This document shows positions 47,313-60,281 of a stretch of DNA of 64,000 nucleotides, one piece after another. Numbering within the stretch: position 1 is the first letter of the stretch; each line of letters opens with the position of its first letter. Source of the stretch: Meandrina meandrites (taxonomy: Eukaryota; Cnidaria; Anthozoa; Scleractinia; Meandrinidae); contig OY855905.1 of assembly GCA_963693305.1 (NCBI GenBank), forward strand, positions 31,925,937 through 31,989,936, written 5' to 3'. The notes beneath the pieces were generated by a model that saw only the letters and a program-made list of their open reading frames with translations, did no database searches and was not told the origin of the DNA. Both the position numbers and the translations under genes were made by a program.

Positions 47313-50300
47313 ATGAAGAAGATGAACACAGTACCTTCACCAGCTGCCGGGAATGGCCATCAGGCTGCGTCTAATGATGCCACACCCAAGGGAAGGTACA
47401 AGAGTGTGCTATTGACTCCTAGGCGTGGCTTGCCGTCATCTTCAACACTAACACCAGGGTTTCTACATTCATTTGGTTTTGCTAAAACCAGATCATCATC
47501 AGAATCGGGTATTGCTTGAACTGTTTTATACAAATTTTCTAAATATTTGTAAGTTAGTGTAGATAAATGTAAAGCGTGGTAAAGGGGGGATGAGGAGTAT
47601 AGATCATGTTTCACAGAAAATAGAACAGCCCTTTCACAATTCACAAAAAATATAACACTGGCATTTCACACTTCACGGAAAATAAAAGAGAACATTTTGG
47701 AAAATCACAGTTCACAGCAGTTATGGAAATCACGATTCATGAGCAAAAAAATACCATTTCACATTTCTCTGGAAAAAGAAAGGGCTGACCATGGATCACG
47801 AAAATACCCTTTACCACCCTCAATGTTAGTAGTATTGTGTTTCTGAGCATGGTGGCTTATTTACCAACTAGCTGAATTTCTACAGTTTCTGTATCATCAA
47901 ATTGATGAGTTACGACTTTTCCTTCTCCTATCCCCTGTGACTGAATGTAAGGGCAGATATACTTGATAGAGGTTGCAAGGCTACATGTATGGTCTAAGAA
48001 AAATTACAAGGAGCCCAAAGGTTCCAAACTATGAGATCCACGGTGCCCTGCATAAAGCTTATATCAAAGAAATAAGATTATCTGGTCGCCCAAAGGCAAA
48101 AGTTAGTCACCTGAGGCACCCGGGCACCCTTAAAGCTCAGCCCTGGGTTGTTTGGAACATCCTGCACCTTTCACCTCACTCACCATCTTTCATTGCTGGG
48201 TTATGAGTGTGCAAACCATAAAATTATAAGTTGTTAATTTAAATGCCATTGTTAAGGCGGGGGTACACCTGAAGCCCGTTTTTCCACCGCTAAACTTGGT
48301 TTAATGCGAATATCTCGTCTGCGTTTCAAGCAATTCAGAAACTCTATGCTCATTTCACAAAGCTATGATAAGCGGTGTTTTGTAAATTTTTTGGTGATTT
48401 TTGGGGATGTTTGGAAAGAGATAGTTTTTCTCAAAGGATTAGTAAAATTTGGAGAAATAAGAAATATTAAAGATTTAATGTGATTTTAAAATTAGAATTT
48501 GAAGTTAAAAATTAGTATATGGACACCCAAACAGTTCCCTGACAACCTGGGGTGCTCTTGCGTGGGGGTCAACTGTCTGTTAGTGTTTCAAAAATAATTT
48601 TCTTTCTTCTATCCCTTCCTTAAAACTCTTAAAATTTCACTCAAAATCGGGTGTACCCCCACCTTAAGTTATTTTAACAGAGTTAACAACAAAGAGCGTC
48701 ATAGTTCCCTTAAAGTCAGCAGTGTTCCAACATGTGCATGCTCGTTACTCAACTTGTGATGGGTGTTTGTCCTCCCTTCTGTGTGGGGGGGACTCATGGC
48801 TGCATTGCCAGGATTTGTCACTCATAGGGGCATGCAGTCTTCATCTAGGAGCTGGCTGCCAATCGTGGAAGCTCCTACCCTGGATGTCGCAGGCACCCAA
48901 CCACCATTTTGCAAGGCAGTTGTTAATTAATTAATTTATCAATTAATTAGTAAATATTTAATTATTAATTAATTAACAGATTAAGTAATTAACTTGTTTA
49001 TTTATAGTGGTCAATTTTACTTGGTTCCCCTTATATCATGTTGACCAGGGCACTTTATTTTAACCCCCACAGAAGCTTCTGAGTCTAGTGTGGAATCCAC
49101 CCAACAGGCTGCAACCACAGATAAAGATGGAAATTCTCAGTAAGTGTATTGTGTGGTTCCAGAAAATATCCATACTCCCCCCACAGAAGGGATTGGAAAT
49201 TCCAGGGAGGAGGGGGATCTGGAAGAGCCAAAAATTTAAAGCAATGTATGAAGCTAAATTGGAATTTCCGGAGGGGTGGGGTGGGGGGGGGGGGGGGTCA
49301 TAGGTAATTGGACAATAATAATAATATTTTGTTGACCTTTGATCAATGTACTCCGCACAGCAATAGTGTAGAAGATGAACTTGTAAGCTTGTAATTCTAC
49401 TAGTAAGTCCTCAAATGTAGCAGTCGCTATTGTTTTTCAGTCTAGGGGCATTGTTCCTGTTGTTTGTTCTATTGTTCTCTCAGAGGGTAACAAGCCTGTG
49501 AGACCTTGCGAGTGCTGCTACCCAACCTATGTACAGGCTGGTTTATGTGCACATTATATTTACTAACTTCCTTCTTTGGATTGTTGTTTATAGTGAGAGA
49601 TCCAAAGATTCCAGCAGTTCACTTCCACAACAGGATAATAATTTTAAAGCAGGAAAACATGTTGATCTCTCCGAGTCACAACTCAATCTACTATCATATA
49701 ATTTATCAGAAATTGCTGATAGGATATCGCCATCAAGATATGATCAAATGATTGAAACAGACTTTGAGTCCTCTGAAACTTTGATGGACAATAATCTAGG
49801 GCAGTCATCTGAAGCAACATACTCTAACAGTGAACAATCAAGATTCAAAACTCCATATTCAAGGCGAAGAAGAGATTCCAAATCCTATGTGTCTAAACAG
49901 AAGAGTTTCACAAGAAGAAGGTCTCAAAGTCATAACAGCTCCCAACAGGAAATGAACAACAATGAGGAAATTGCTGCAGATGCCACCAATGTCATAAGCC
50001 TTGCTAATCCAGAAGCATTTAAACAACTAGATAGTGAAAGTGACTCTGGATATAGTTCGTCAATGTCGACCTCAATTAGCTTAAGTGAAGAAATTGAAGC
50101 TTCAAAGAGGCTAAGCTTGGAAAATGGATCTATTACGGACATTGACACAGATGATCTGGCAATTGGTGGAGATGATCCCACGAGAAAAAATTCTGTGGAG
50201 AAATCTGTAACCAATGAAAACTCTACTCACCCACTGTTACATAGAAATTCAAGCAATCTTGGGGAAAGGCTGGATTCTTTAATTCATGGGGTGTCATCTG

Positions 50301-53300
50301 GAATTGATGAGCTTAATTTGAATGGCACGGCAGGAATGGATGTTTCCTCTCAGGGTGGTGTATCAAATAGTTTAGATGAACCATCAGCGAGTTTTAAGTT
50401 ATCTTTTATTGACAATCAAGGAAAAGATGAACTCAAGGAAAAATCAAAAGAACCTTCAGATAGTTTAGCAAAACCACCTGTTCCTTTACAAAAATATAAA
50501 GTGTCTTCTGACGACACTGCGTTACCAAGAACTAAAAGCGGTAGAAGACCTGGCATTCTACGGCGACGAACCACTTTGGTATCTTTTCGTCCACCAAAAC
50601 AAATGACAGTACAAGAAGGAGAAAGTGACATTGTTGAAATGGATGAAGTTGGTTTCTTGCAGTTGTTGACAGATATTAAATCTTTAAAGACTCAGTTACT
50701 TAAATTAAAACGTGAATTGCAAGAGGTAAGTTGTAGTTACTTTTATGATTATTGTTTAACTTAACTGGCTGAATGCAAGTAGTCTGAATGGACCATGACC
50801 CACTCGTGCACAGGGTAAGACGCTAATAAAAGCAATATATTTCTAAATTTGTCTAAGTTCTTCGGGATGGGAATTGAGGCAAGGAAACATTCCTAACTCT
50901 GTAAATTTATGCTTTTGGTAAGATTGCAGAGTTTGATAAAGAAGATTTGGTAAGATTGATTTGAAGATGGTACTCCATTCGGGGATTAAGAAGTAGCTAA
51001 ATGCCAAAAAAATGATCTCCCAGATTTAGTTTCTTTTTAGGTTTTGTATTTCAGTATATTATTACCAGGGATGTAGATAATAGCCGGGAGCAGGGAAAAA
51101 TACCTGGCTGTCAGCTTGATTTTCCCGGCTTGATTTCCCCTAGAGGGATGGTGCCTTTGGCACCATCTTCTGGGCCTATGGCCCAGATGACCGCCTATCA
51201 AGTACAAAATACCAGCTGTCAAAATTTTTAACTACATCCCTGAATATATTATTACAGGCTGATGTTGTTTCTCCACTGATGCATTCACACTCCTGTGTGG
51301 TGAGAAGAGCATCTATTTCTGTTGATTCAGATCCATCACTAGACAGAGCTTCTATGGTTTATCGAAAGGTATGTAAAACTATGTATTTATCGTACAATGT
51401 CAGTGAATTTCGAAAAAGACTGATGAGAGATGTTTTGTAGGCGTTATCATAAAATGGTGCTAGTTGAGGTTATAAAATCTTCATGTATTTATTCTCAACC
51501 TGCTCAAATTTCTACATTGTTAATAATGTGCTCAGCTTTCTGTAGGGGGATAATGTTTGCTCAGGCTCCATTTCCACTGCTCTCTCAGATCTGTACATGA
51601 TAAAAACTATAAGAAAAACGTTCACTGGCTTGAAATGTTTTAAAAGAATATAAGCTTTTGGCTGTCGCTCTACGGCCTTAAAATCATTAAAATCGTTAAC
51701 TTTGTAAAATCTGCAATTTTCACAATTTTTGTAAAATCTGCAGTGCCACTTTGCAGATGTGTTGTAATTAACATAACAAAGGGCGAAACTTTTGTAAAAT
51801 TCGCAAAGCGCGAAAGTGAAAAATTGTTATTTAAAATTGAAAATAATTTCTGCAATTTTCGCAAAGCTTAACAACTAAAAAACATGCATTTTTAGACATA
51901 AGTGGGTTCCTAGAATTTCCCAAACAGTGGCTGGAAATCTAGCTTAAGGTGGCTCACAATAGTTTAGTCAGAATTAGAAATACCGTGTTTGGTGTTCTCT
52001 TACAGCTATACCATTAACGTTTAGGAAAATCTTTTCGTACAAACTTGCACAAGTTTTACCAATGAACAAATTGAGGTCATTGTGACATCAAAATTTATTG
52101 CCATGGCAATGTTATATGTGATCAAGGTTGGCCCTTTTCAGGCCAGTAACCCAAACCTAACCAGTGAAAGTTCTTGGTTTTGATTTATTTTTATCTAACC
52201 AACACAAGGAACATTTTTCAAATTTTTAGAAAAATCTGTTGGTGGGATTTAGAGCTACGTTATTTTTTCGTAAATTTAAGGTTGCTCTGAGCCCTACCTA
52301 CAGAATGTTTAAACGTTGTTAGATTGTTTTTTTTGAAATATGAAAAACAAAAACTTTCACTGTCTAGTTTTTAAGTTATAAGCCTGAAAAATAAGGTTTC
52401 TTTGATCACATATGATGTTGCCATGGCAACGAATTTTGACGTCACCATGACTACAATTTGTTCATTGGTAAAACCTTTAAAAGGTTGTACTAAAAGTTTA
52501 ACTCAAATTATTGGTGTAGTTACAATAGAATGCCAAAGACAGGAATATCTGAACCATTATGAGCCACCTTAACTTAAGAGATTATCTAAAAAGTAGAGAT
52601 AATGGTATGGACAATTTCTTTGCATTGTTAGTTGTTTAATTCAAAACTGAGAAAGATCCAAATGCTGATCACTATCTTGCAAGAGCTTTAATTTAATTCG
52701 TCTTTTTTCAAAACACGGGCAAAATTGAGGCAAAAATAAAAATAATCTATCCTAACTTGTCATTGTCATAATTATTCTAAATAATAACATGTCTTTATCA
52801 ACAGAGAATGATGTTGAACAGGACCACGACAATGGATGCTTCAACAATGCAAGAGAAACTTAACAACAGAATAAGAACATCCTCCTTTTCATCTGTTGGT
52901 GAAGGAGAGGAAAGTCTGGATGATACCACAGAGCAGTCAGAATCCTCCAGAGCAGCAAATCATGCCGAGCCAGTCACGACAGCAGCTACAAATGAAGCAA
53001 GTACTGATGAGGAAGTGAAGAAACTGCGTGAAGAGCTGGGAGAAGTTAAAAACAAGCTTGTTGACCTGACTCAAGTAAAGCCACATTGTGTTTTGTAAAA
53101 ACTGTTGTATTCCTTAGGTAAAAGGTAAAGTCTGCGTCGAGCCTACTAGTGGCTCATACCGCCGGAGCTTATCCCCCCTGGATGGGATGCTAGTCCATCG
53201 CAGGGTTACCCCCAGCAGTAAATTTGCCGGTACCCATTTATACACCTGGGTGGAGAGAGGCACTATGAGAGTAAAGTGTCTTGCCCAAGAACACAACACA

Positions 53301-56300
53301 ATGACCCCGGCCAGGGCTCGAACACGGACGGTCCGATCCAGAGTCCAGCGCACTAACCATTAGGCCACCGCGCCTCCCACGTTGTATTCCTTAGTTCCTG
53401 CAAAATAGCTTCAAAGGCATTTTTTAATATAGACTTAGGGACAAAAACTGTTCTTGTAGAAGTCTTTGTTTGCGCTGTAAATGACTGCCTCTTGTTTCTT
53501 GCAGGAGAGAAACTCACTGATGATAGCAAGAGAAGAACTTGAACATGAACTAGACAGTAAGAATCACACGATCAGAATGCTTCAGAAACAACTGGTAAGA
53601 ATAAAGTTATGGCAGAATCAACTGTTAAAACTGCTGGGCCAAGGGGTAGATAACGCTACCTGACAGATTAATCACTATCCAGTGGATAAGTATCCACTGG
53701 ATAGTGATTTATCCGTTGGATAGCATTATCTATCCTTTGAACAATCATTACCTAGCGTAAGATAAAGGATGCCTTACTTGGGGCAGTAGCCTTGTGGAGA
53801 TTGGAAAGAAAAGAGCTTGAGTGCAATCAGTGCCTTTCTTTGTGTTCTTTAGCCTGTTTGAGGTCTTCCATTAGTTGTGGAGCAATACCGCAACAAATGG
53901 CAACTGGCAAAAAGGCGAGGGGTTCAAACACTCACCTTTGTTCCACTTGACATTCTTAATGTCCTTAAGGCTATTCTCTGAGTAACTGATTGCCTGGAAA
54001 ACGCTAGGCGCTTTTTTTGCTAAGTGTTTTTAGGAAAGCAACATTCATCTCATAGACTTTCCTCTTTCCACCCAGGATAGTACCAACCTCGTTCCCATGG
54101 TCTCCCTCTCCTGCCCTCCCCTCCCCCCCCCCCCCCCCCACCCCATAGCGAGAGGGAAGCAGGAGAGAGAGTCCTTGGGAACGAGGTTGCATGGTTATTG
54201 GTACTGGTAGCCTGCAAACGCAGACATATTTCCGGCTGTGGCTTGTCACTGCCGAAAAGTAAAAAGTTACTTTTCAGTGGAGTGGAGACAAGCAACAGCC
54301 TGAAATAAGCCTGCATTCGCAGGCTGGGTTACTGGGGAAATACTGGAGGCCTGACTGAATACTGAGAGTTTTTACAGTAGTCCTAGTCACTCTTTTGGTG
54401 CCAATATCGGTATAACCTGTAAGTATGGGGCTGACTGGGTTTTGACGTTTTATTTCTTGCATAATTTATCAGGAAGCACAAGACAATCGAGATGAGATCG
54501 CTTACTTTAAAAGACAAGTGAAGTCCCTGACAGATCAGATACAACAACAGCAACAGAAGATCACAGAACTGAGATATCGATCAACCAGCCCTGGTCCTGT
54601 TCCCTTGGGAACGGTAAGGGTTATCAGAAATTTATCTTGCTGTAAGATACGTTGATTACTATTACTTACCCACCTTATGATGGACGACCTTATTTATAGC
54701 CACCTTATATTTACAGAATTTAATTGCCTGCTCAAAAGCTCTGCCATTCATTTCCTTTTTTTCTAAAAACAAAAACCGTTCTTACATGGACACCCAGCTA
54801 CTATAGTACGGCCAAATTTTGGTGGCCAGCTGGTGACCAGACGAATGGAGTTCTGCTGTTTTGCAAAATTAGAAAATGTTAGTCTACAAATAGAAATACA
54901 GTCGAGACTCTCCTTACGGACATCTATATAATACAAACACCTCCCTATTAAGAACAGTTCACCTGGTCCGAGAGAGACCAAATTCATATATATACGCACT
55001 CTACGTCTGTAATACAGGCCCTTCTATAAAATGGAGACGCTTCCCTGTCGCTATGGTGTCCATATTAAAGAGGTTCGACTGTATCCAGGGTTTTGAGGTG
55101 ACGTGAAACGAACTATTACTGCAGATTACTACTAGGTACGTTAACTGCCTGAGGCCCTATTAGGGGTTATAGGGATACGGGATAATTAAGGTAAAAGAAA
55201 ATAGGTATACGGGATATTTGGGGAAAAAATAACGGGATACGGGATATTTGAGCAAGAGATTCAAGAAGGCCAATCACAATCAGTGATACTGACGTGGCAT
55301 TTTATTGTTGAACAGGTTCCCAACTTTCAGAATAAAAAGGAAACAGTAAAAGCAGACATCAGGTTTGTTCATTTAACGTGCAGATTGTCGAAATTTTGGC
55401 TTAACTTATGAAACATTGCTTATTCTCATTCCCCTCAAAAAGACGTCCATACTGATTAGCTAGAAGACACAGATTAGTTTGTTTTTTTTTAATTTTCCCG
55501 CGCAAGTAGTAACCAATAAGAGAGTGCCACATCATCAGTATTTATTTGTCTCGGCGAATCTTGGACATCTCTCTCGCGGGAGATGATGGGAATCGTCTGT
55601 TCACCCAGGCTAACAAAACGCTTTTTCTTTTTCACTGGACAATGTCATAACTGACCTTCTTATGACATCTCAGTACAACCTCGAAACAAAAGTGGGGATT
55701 CTGACTTAAGAACATTTGCTAGAAGTAACGCATTGTACCGGAAGGGTATCCCCTAAATAAGCTTTCATTCAACTGGATAAAGCGCGATTTTCCAATTCAG
55801 GTACGCAAATGGCAGTATCTGAAAACGGCCATGGAAAATGACGTATTTTCATCTGAAAAAGGGTCAGGCCTTTGAAAACTGGATACTCGCCCACATTTTG
55901 TTTGCGTTTCTTGTTAGACCCCTTTATTTGCCCTAATTCCGATTGGTTTGGTTCTGGTTTAACGACACTCAAACGAAAACCACTCTAAATTTGTAAAATG
56001 AACTTAATATGAACACTGGATGGCATTTCATGTTGATTTACATTAGACCCTATCGTTATACATGGGTACGAAGCATTATTGAGTTACTCTCTCTCCTTCC
56101 TTTCTCCAGGAACCGTCTCAGAGATGCTTTTGTGAGGCATTTGGGAGAGTCGTCAAAGGTTGGTAGCTCGTATTAAAATCTTTAAGATAAATGAATTTAC
56201 ATGCGTCAGTTCATTCCCCACTTACAAGATTGATCACTAAGTCGATTGCTGCCGGACAATGCCAATTTGAGGTTAAAACAGGGAAGCATCAACCAAATGA

Positions 56301-58824
56301 GGCCCCTTGCTTGGGATATTGGGAAAATAGAAAAGGTTATAAGAAGAGTCTTTGAAGAACCTATGTCCCGTATGGCGGCAGATTTAGCCAGAGTTCGACG
56401 TTAATTCTCCAATTTTATGTGTTTTATTTTTTCACACCTTAATAAAATATGACTGTGAGGTGTACCGTTGAATTAAAAGTAATTTTGTATGTTTTAAAAA
56501 GTTAACATTGCACTGCTCTGTTCCTTACTTCCTATATCGTAAAATTGGGTTTCTGGTTCCAGGGGTTCCAGGCGTTCGTTAGCTTGTTAGTTGGGGATTA
56601 GCGCGAAGAACGGCGAATGGAAAAAGTAGGAGGGGTGAGGGCGCGTCTCTTCGCCTGACCCGAGTTTGTTTTTTTTTTCACTCGCCGTTGCTCCCCAACT
56701 AACCGAACACCTGGAACAGCCTCGCTACTAGTTTCCGGTTGAACTTCGCGCTTGTTCCCAACTTCTTCTCTCGCTTGTCACTGCGAGAAGAGCCTGTGGA
56801 AGAGACAGATTCACAATCACAGCACTGTAGTTACTTAAAAAACATCACTTGCACAATTAAGTCACGGTCACCGAGCACCACACATTTCTCATTGATCATG
56901 TAACGAGTTGTATTCATGTTGCGTCCTGTTTTCAGAGTCACGTTCAGCTGAGTAAACACATCCAGAAAGCGGAGCAGAACATCACCATGGCTCAGAAAGG
57001 TCTTAGCTCGTTATATTCATCACCCGTCCTATCACCTCACGCCAGCACAGAGCATCTGCCGAAAGGTGGTCTTCACTGCACTTTACATCAGTCACGGTTC
57101 ATCCCTCTCTCGCAGACGTAGTATTCTTTCACTTGACTGTCACGCAATATTTTCTCTCAAAAGTAGCGTTGTTTGATAGTTCTTTAGAGTAGGTTGCGTC
57201 ATAGTGATTTTTCGTGGCGTGATGCATCTTCAGAAGCGTTGCGTGACCACCCAAAGCACATGTGTGTCTTCTAGTACCCTCAGAACTGTCACACAATGCC
57301 ATTTTAAGAGAAATCCATAGCTTTGCACCACGTTTCACTTAAATCCTTTCTTAGCACTTGGTTATTTTTTCTGTTAAGACACCCTTGAAATGCATTCCAT
57401 TTCATAATGCATTTTTGCACCACGTTCTCCATACACTTGTGTTTATGGCTTATGGCTACAAACGCTTGAATACATTTTCATTATTATCACTACATTGACA
57501 GTTTGTAACAGTACTTTAAAGGAGCTCTGTCACGAGGATTTCGCAGATTTTTAGTCTAAACTGTTCTGAAATTAGTGGAAGGCAACTTAACCCATCATAA
57601 ACGTTATCTTTGAGCATCTAAAGGAAGATATAACCTTAATATGTGGATAGAAATCTAAGTAGGGCTATAAATATCGATTTTTTTTTAAGACACGCAGAAA
57701 CAACTTGAAAAGTTTAGCTAAACTTTTCAAGTTGTAATCCATTTCCATCGTAACCATCTGCAGCTAAAGACGCTTGTTAACAGTTTCGGTGCTCTAATAT
57801 AGCAATTGTTAATAAAAATGGACTATTATTTTTTGTTTTCCTTCGACACAAATATAAATTTTGGCTGTTCAAAAATCTGTTAAAATCCGTGACAAAGTCC
57901 CTTTAAAGTGCTTTTGTTAGTTTGCTAGCTCCGAATACCATAGAATCCTGCAGCTTACAAACCCCCCGATTGTAGGCAAACCTGTCTTTCTTCTTGGTAA
58001 CAAGAGTCTCCTTGATTATCCCCAGCGGATGTTGCCCTGTCCCCGTCCCCGTCCCCTTCCCACTTATCCACCTCCCTCATGTGAAAGCTCAGAGTTTGTA
58101 AGTGAAGATTCTAGGGTAGCTCGTTAGCCAAGGATACAGAAGAGTGCGTGACATTTATATCTTCTTCGAGTGCGAGGGAGATGGTCACTGTCACGCAAAC
58201 TTCTGCAACGAAAACTCGTATTCATCGTTACTTTCTGTTTCAGACAAATCGAGACCTTCGTTCGAAAGATCAGACTCCCAATCAAGTGTCGAAAGAAGCC
58301 AAGAAGATTCGGATGGGCGAGAATACGAGTCGGATTCCTCTAGGTCAAGCAGACGAGGCATCCCATCCTCGGGCACCGAGAGAAACAATGGAGATTCAGG
58401 ATCGGATTCGGGAAAATCTGGGAGAATAAGGCGCGTCGCATATCCAGGCTCATTTCCTAGTCAAGAAGAATCCGATGGAAGAATGTCGGACTCAGATTCA
58501 GGAAAAACTAATCGACGGCGAGTAGCATCTCCTCCGTTTGAGAGGGACACCGAGAAACTCAACAGTTTAGATTCGGGTAAAACAGGAGTACATTTAGAGA
58601 CGACAGACACGGCTAAAGCAAGCAAACAAAACGCGACACCTTCCGCACAACGCACAAGAAAATTATCACGGTCAAAATTATTGAGCAAGATAGAGTCGTC
58701 TCCACTTTCGCACTCATGGACGCCCGGTGCAATCGAAAAGATTGTAAAATCGTGGAGGGAAACTAAATCTCCTGAAGCTGAGGATAAAACTAAAGACGAC
58801 GGCAGTGGTCTTAAGCCCGTGTGA
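47313..58824 (+). CDS. Serine-rich coiled-coil protein, CCSER1/CCSER2 (FAM190)-like
   Basis: Eleven coding exons: 47313-47508, 49073-49139, 49594-50725, 51258-51368, 52805-53074, 53505-53594, 54473-54613, 55316-55362, 56110-56158, 56936-57065, 58244-58824. The phases all close (2814 nt, 937 aa); human CCSER proteins are about 830-900 aa. The N-terminal two thirds are Ser-rich and disordered, with many RRxS-type sites. The most telling segment is FLQLLTDIKSLKTQLLKLKR and ELQEADVVSPLM, which lines up with the single conserved coiled coil of CCSER proteins (TAVKTLLLKMKRVLQES, then MSP). Further coiled coils follow in exons 53505 and 54473 (ERNSLMIAREELEHELDSKN; QIQQQQQKITELRY). CCSER proteins act in mitosis and the microtubule/actin cytoskeleton. 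The frame is open upstream of the first ATG to the acceptor at 47294, so the N-terminus may extend. Gene structure is secure; family is moderately sure. Confidence 0.8.
47575..47826. mobile_element. TIR element (gtggtaaaggg), ttcac-rich body
   Basis: GTGGTAAAGGG near 47576 is complementary to ccctttaccac near 47807-47817. The body repeats tttcacaattcac, cttcacggaaaat and aatcacgattcatg. It resembles the nested element at 41220-41685. It lies in the first intron of the CCSER-like gene. Confidence 0.65.
48256..48663. mobile_element. TTAA-flanked MITE family C, intact copy (408 bp)
   Basis: The ends are GGCGGGGGTACACC and GGTGTACCCCCACC (inverted, one mismatch), flanked by TTAA at 48252-48255 and 48664-48667. 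It is non-autonomous. It lies in the first intron of the CCSER-like gene, immediately beside repeat B. Confidence 0.9.
48670..48925 (+). mobile_element. Dispersed repeat B, copy 2
   Basis: This matches the minus-strand copy at 34764-35132: gagttaacaacaaagagcg at the start, then aggagctggctgccaat and gcacccaacca near the end. It is shorter than copy 1 because of internal gaps. Confidence 0.7.
49262..49300. repeat. Poly-G tract
   Basis: A long G-rich run (ggaggggtgggg, then about 16 G) in the second intron of the CCSER-like gene. Confidence 0.8.
51066..51242. mobile_element. hAT-like MITE (cagggatgtag ends) abutting a splice acceptor
   Basis: The ends are CAGGGATGTAG and its complement. A 13-bp direct repeat (agtatattattac / aatatattattac, one mismatch) lies on both sides at 51053-51065 and 51243-51255. 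The right copy runs straight into the acceptor AG of the exon starting at 51258. The interior has small palindromes (ggtgcctttggcacc, gggcctatggccc). A target duplication this long is unusual for hAT. Confidence 0.8.
51948..52568. mobile_element. TTAA-flanked element family D (621 bp)
   Basis: The ends GGTGGCTCACAATAGTT and AACCATTATGAGCCACC are inverted with few differences. They are flanked by TTAA at 51944-51947 and 52569-52572. Inner inverted segments contain ttgccatggcaa and tgatcacatatg. It lies in the CCSER-like intron before exon 52805. Confidence 0.9.
53118..53380 (-). mobile_element. tRNA-derived SINE with 14-bp target duplication
   Basis: A reverse-oriented copy. Its head at the right (complement of cactaaccattaggccacc) contains box A, and box B is the complement of cagggctcgaacacgg, slightly mutated. 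It is flanked by GTTGTATTCCTTAG at 53104-53117 and 53381-53394. It lies in a CCSER-like intron. Confidence 0.92.
54121..54139. repeat. Poly-C tract
   Basis: A C run of about 18 within a gtccctctcctgc...gcaggagagaga inverted repeat (54098-54170). Confidence 0.8.
54205..54330. mobile_element. Hairpin MITE, family H, diverged copy
   Basis: It begins gtagcctgcaaacgcagac and ends gcctgcattcgcaggct. It shares tatttccggctgtggcttgt with the compact copy at 44470. A nested palindrome agtaaaaagttacttttcag lies in the middle. Confidence 0.7.
54899..55081. mobile_element. Tc1/mariner-type MITE (183 bp, TA target)
   Basis: The ends CAGTCGAGACTCTCC and GAGGTTCGACTG are inverted relatives, flanked by TA on both sides. 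This matches the cagtcgaacctc ends of pogo/Tigger-like MITEs. A half-copy with tccgtaatagcaaggtgtct phrases lies at about 43.86-43.93 kb. Confidence 0.75.
57520..57902. mobile_element. TTAA-flanked MITE family A, intact copy (383 bp)
   Basis: The ends AGGAGCTCTGTCACG and CGTGACAAAGTCCCT are flanked by TTAA (57516-57519 and 57903-57906). The central perfect palindrome comprises AACTTGAAAAGTTTAG and its complement. It has the same length as the copy at 13033. It lies in the last intron of the CCSER-like gene. Confidence 0.9.
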
Positions 58825-60281
58825 CATGTTCAGTTTCTATAAGAACGAAAAAAAAGTCATCTTGTTTGTTGATTTTATTTCGGTTTCACTTGAGATTTCG
58901 GCAGAAAAAATTTTAAAAGTATTTCAGTCTGGAACTTTTTATTGAAGAAGTAAACTAAGAATTGTGGAAATAGCGTTATTTCAATATAAAAAAGAAAGTA
59001 TGATAGATTAAAACAAAAATCGAAATGTATCGCCGTTGTTCCAGTTTATGCTTTATAGTAAGAAGAGAGAAATCTGGGAACGAACATCCTCCACGCCCTA
59101 TGCGCGTAACGCGCGCGCGGCCTAGTCTGAAGTCACACACTGAAGACTACGCGTAGCGTTCGTAGCCTACGTAAAAAGCGTTCCCGTGCGAGCAAAGTGC
59201 TATGTACTATGTGCGCGTGCGAGCGAAGATTGTAGTCGCGCGAAAATTTTGCTCACGCCCCAATTTTCTCCGCACAAGAACGCGAGCTATGCAGGTTAGA
59301 CTACGCGCGGTCTTGAGGTGTGAATGAAGTATTTGACACCTTTGAAAAGAACTTTAACTTTTATTAATTCCCCGAAAACGTCGCTTCCTACGTAGACGCT
59401 CTGGACCTGCTCATCGCACAGCCTTCTCCCATAGCTCACATCTAACCCGTAAAATCATAATTACTACCATGCATACCACCCCCATCGCTAATTCAATACT
59501 CTTTCAAGTACCTCCCGTGGGCGAACAAGCTGTTGAAACATGAAATCAAAACAAGTTCAGTGTCATGGTGATACTTTCTTGAGGAACTTTAATTTTCTGT
59601 TAACCCGTACACCGTAAAGGAATTTCGTCCTGACTGATAACAAAACTCTCCCATTCTGAAATGCAAGCAACTAAGCTGTCGGCAAAGATGAGATCCAGAA
59701 TGGTATGCGAGCAGTTAAGAATTGCTTCGGTTTGTGCCGCACATTTGAAAGTAAACTTTGTTCAATTAATCACTGGTGTTATTCGACATCAGATTATTGT
59801 CTTCTTTTGAAAGGCAACTGTTTTTCAAGTGCTCTAAGATAAGTCCTACGTAAATGGGCAGAAAAACCAATTAAAAAAGACTCCTGATAAGATAATATGA
59901 TTGGTGAAGTCACTTCGCCTTTGTTAGGCTTTGTTTACACGCAAAAATAAGTTTTGCGGAGTTTCCATGACAACTATTTCTTCATCCGGGTACCCTGGGA
60001 ACAAACAAGAAATGCAGAGAGCCGACACGTTCTGAAATGTTTTGTTCGAAGGATGTTGGAGGCTAAAATATTTCGACGATTTTTTTCAAAACCGCTTAAT
60101 CTGTTCGGTTAACGTCGATGTGGTGCCTTAAATTTTTTTCTTTTGCTAAGGAATAGAGTGAAAGCTGAAGATGTTTACGCGAAGTCGCTTACAGACAGCG
60201 GAGACGAAAACATGGTTTGAGATGGTTTTGGTGGTGAGGGATTAACCTGTGCTGTAAATACTGCTTTGGAAAGGTCCATAG
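58825..60281. other. Intergenic region between the CCSER-like gene and ZFAND4
   Basis: It contains the 3' UTR of the CCSER-like gene. A CpG-rich patch (gcgtaacgcgcgcgcggc, about 59100-59300) has inverted gcgtagcgttcgtagcctacg-like phrases. The ZFAND4 5' flank is also here. No open frame with coding features was seen. Confidence 0.4.

Noticed and set aside
56110..56158. Reading this exon in frame directly after exon 54473-54613
   Set aside because: That frame runs into a stop in the next exon. Inserting the 47-nt exon 55316-55362 restores one open frame (ending RDAFVRHLGESSK), so the first model was dropped.
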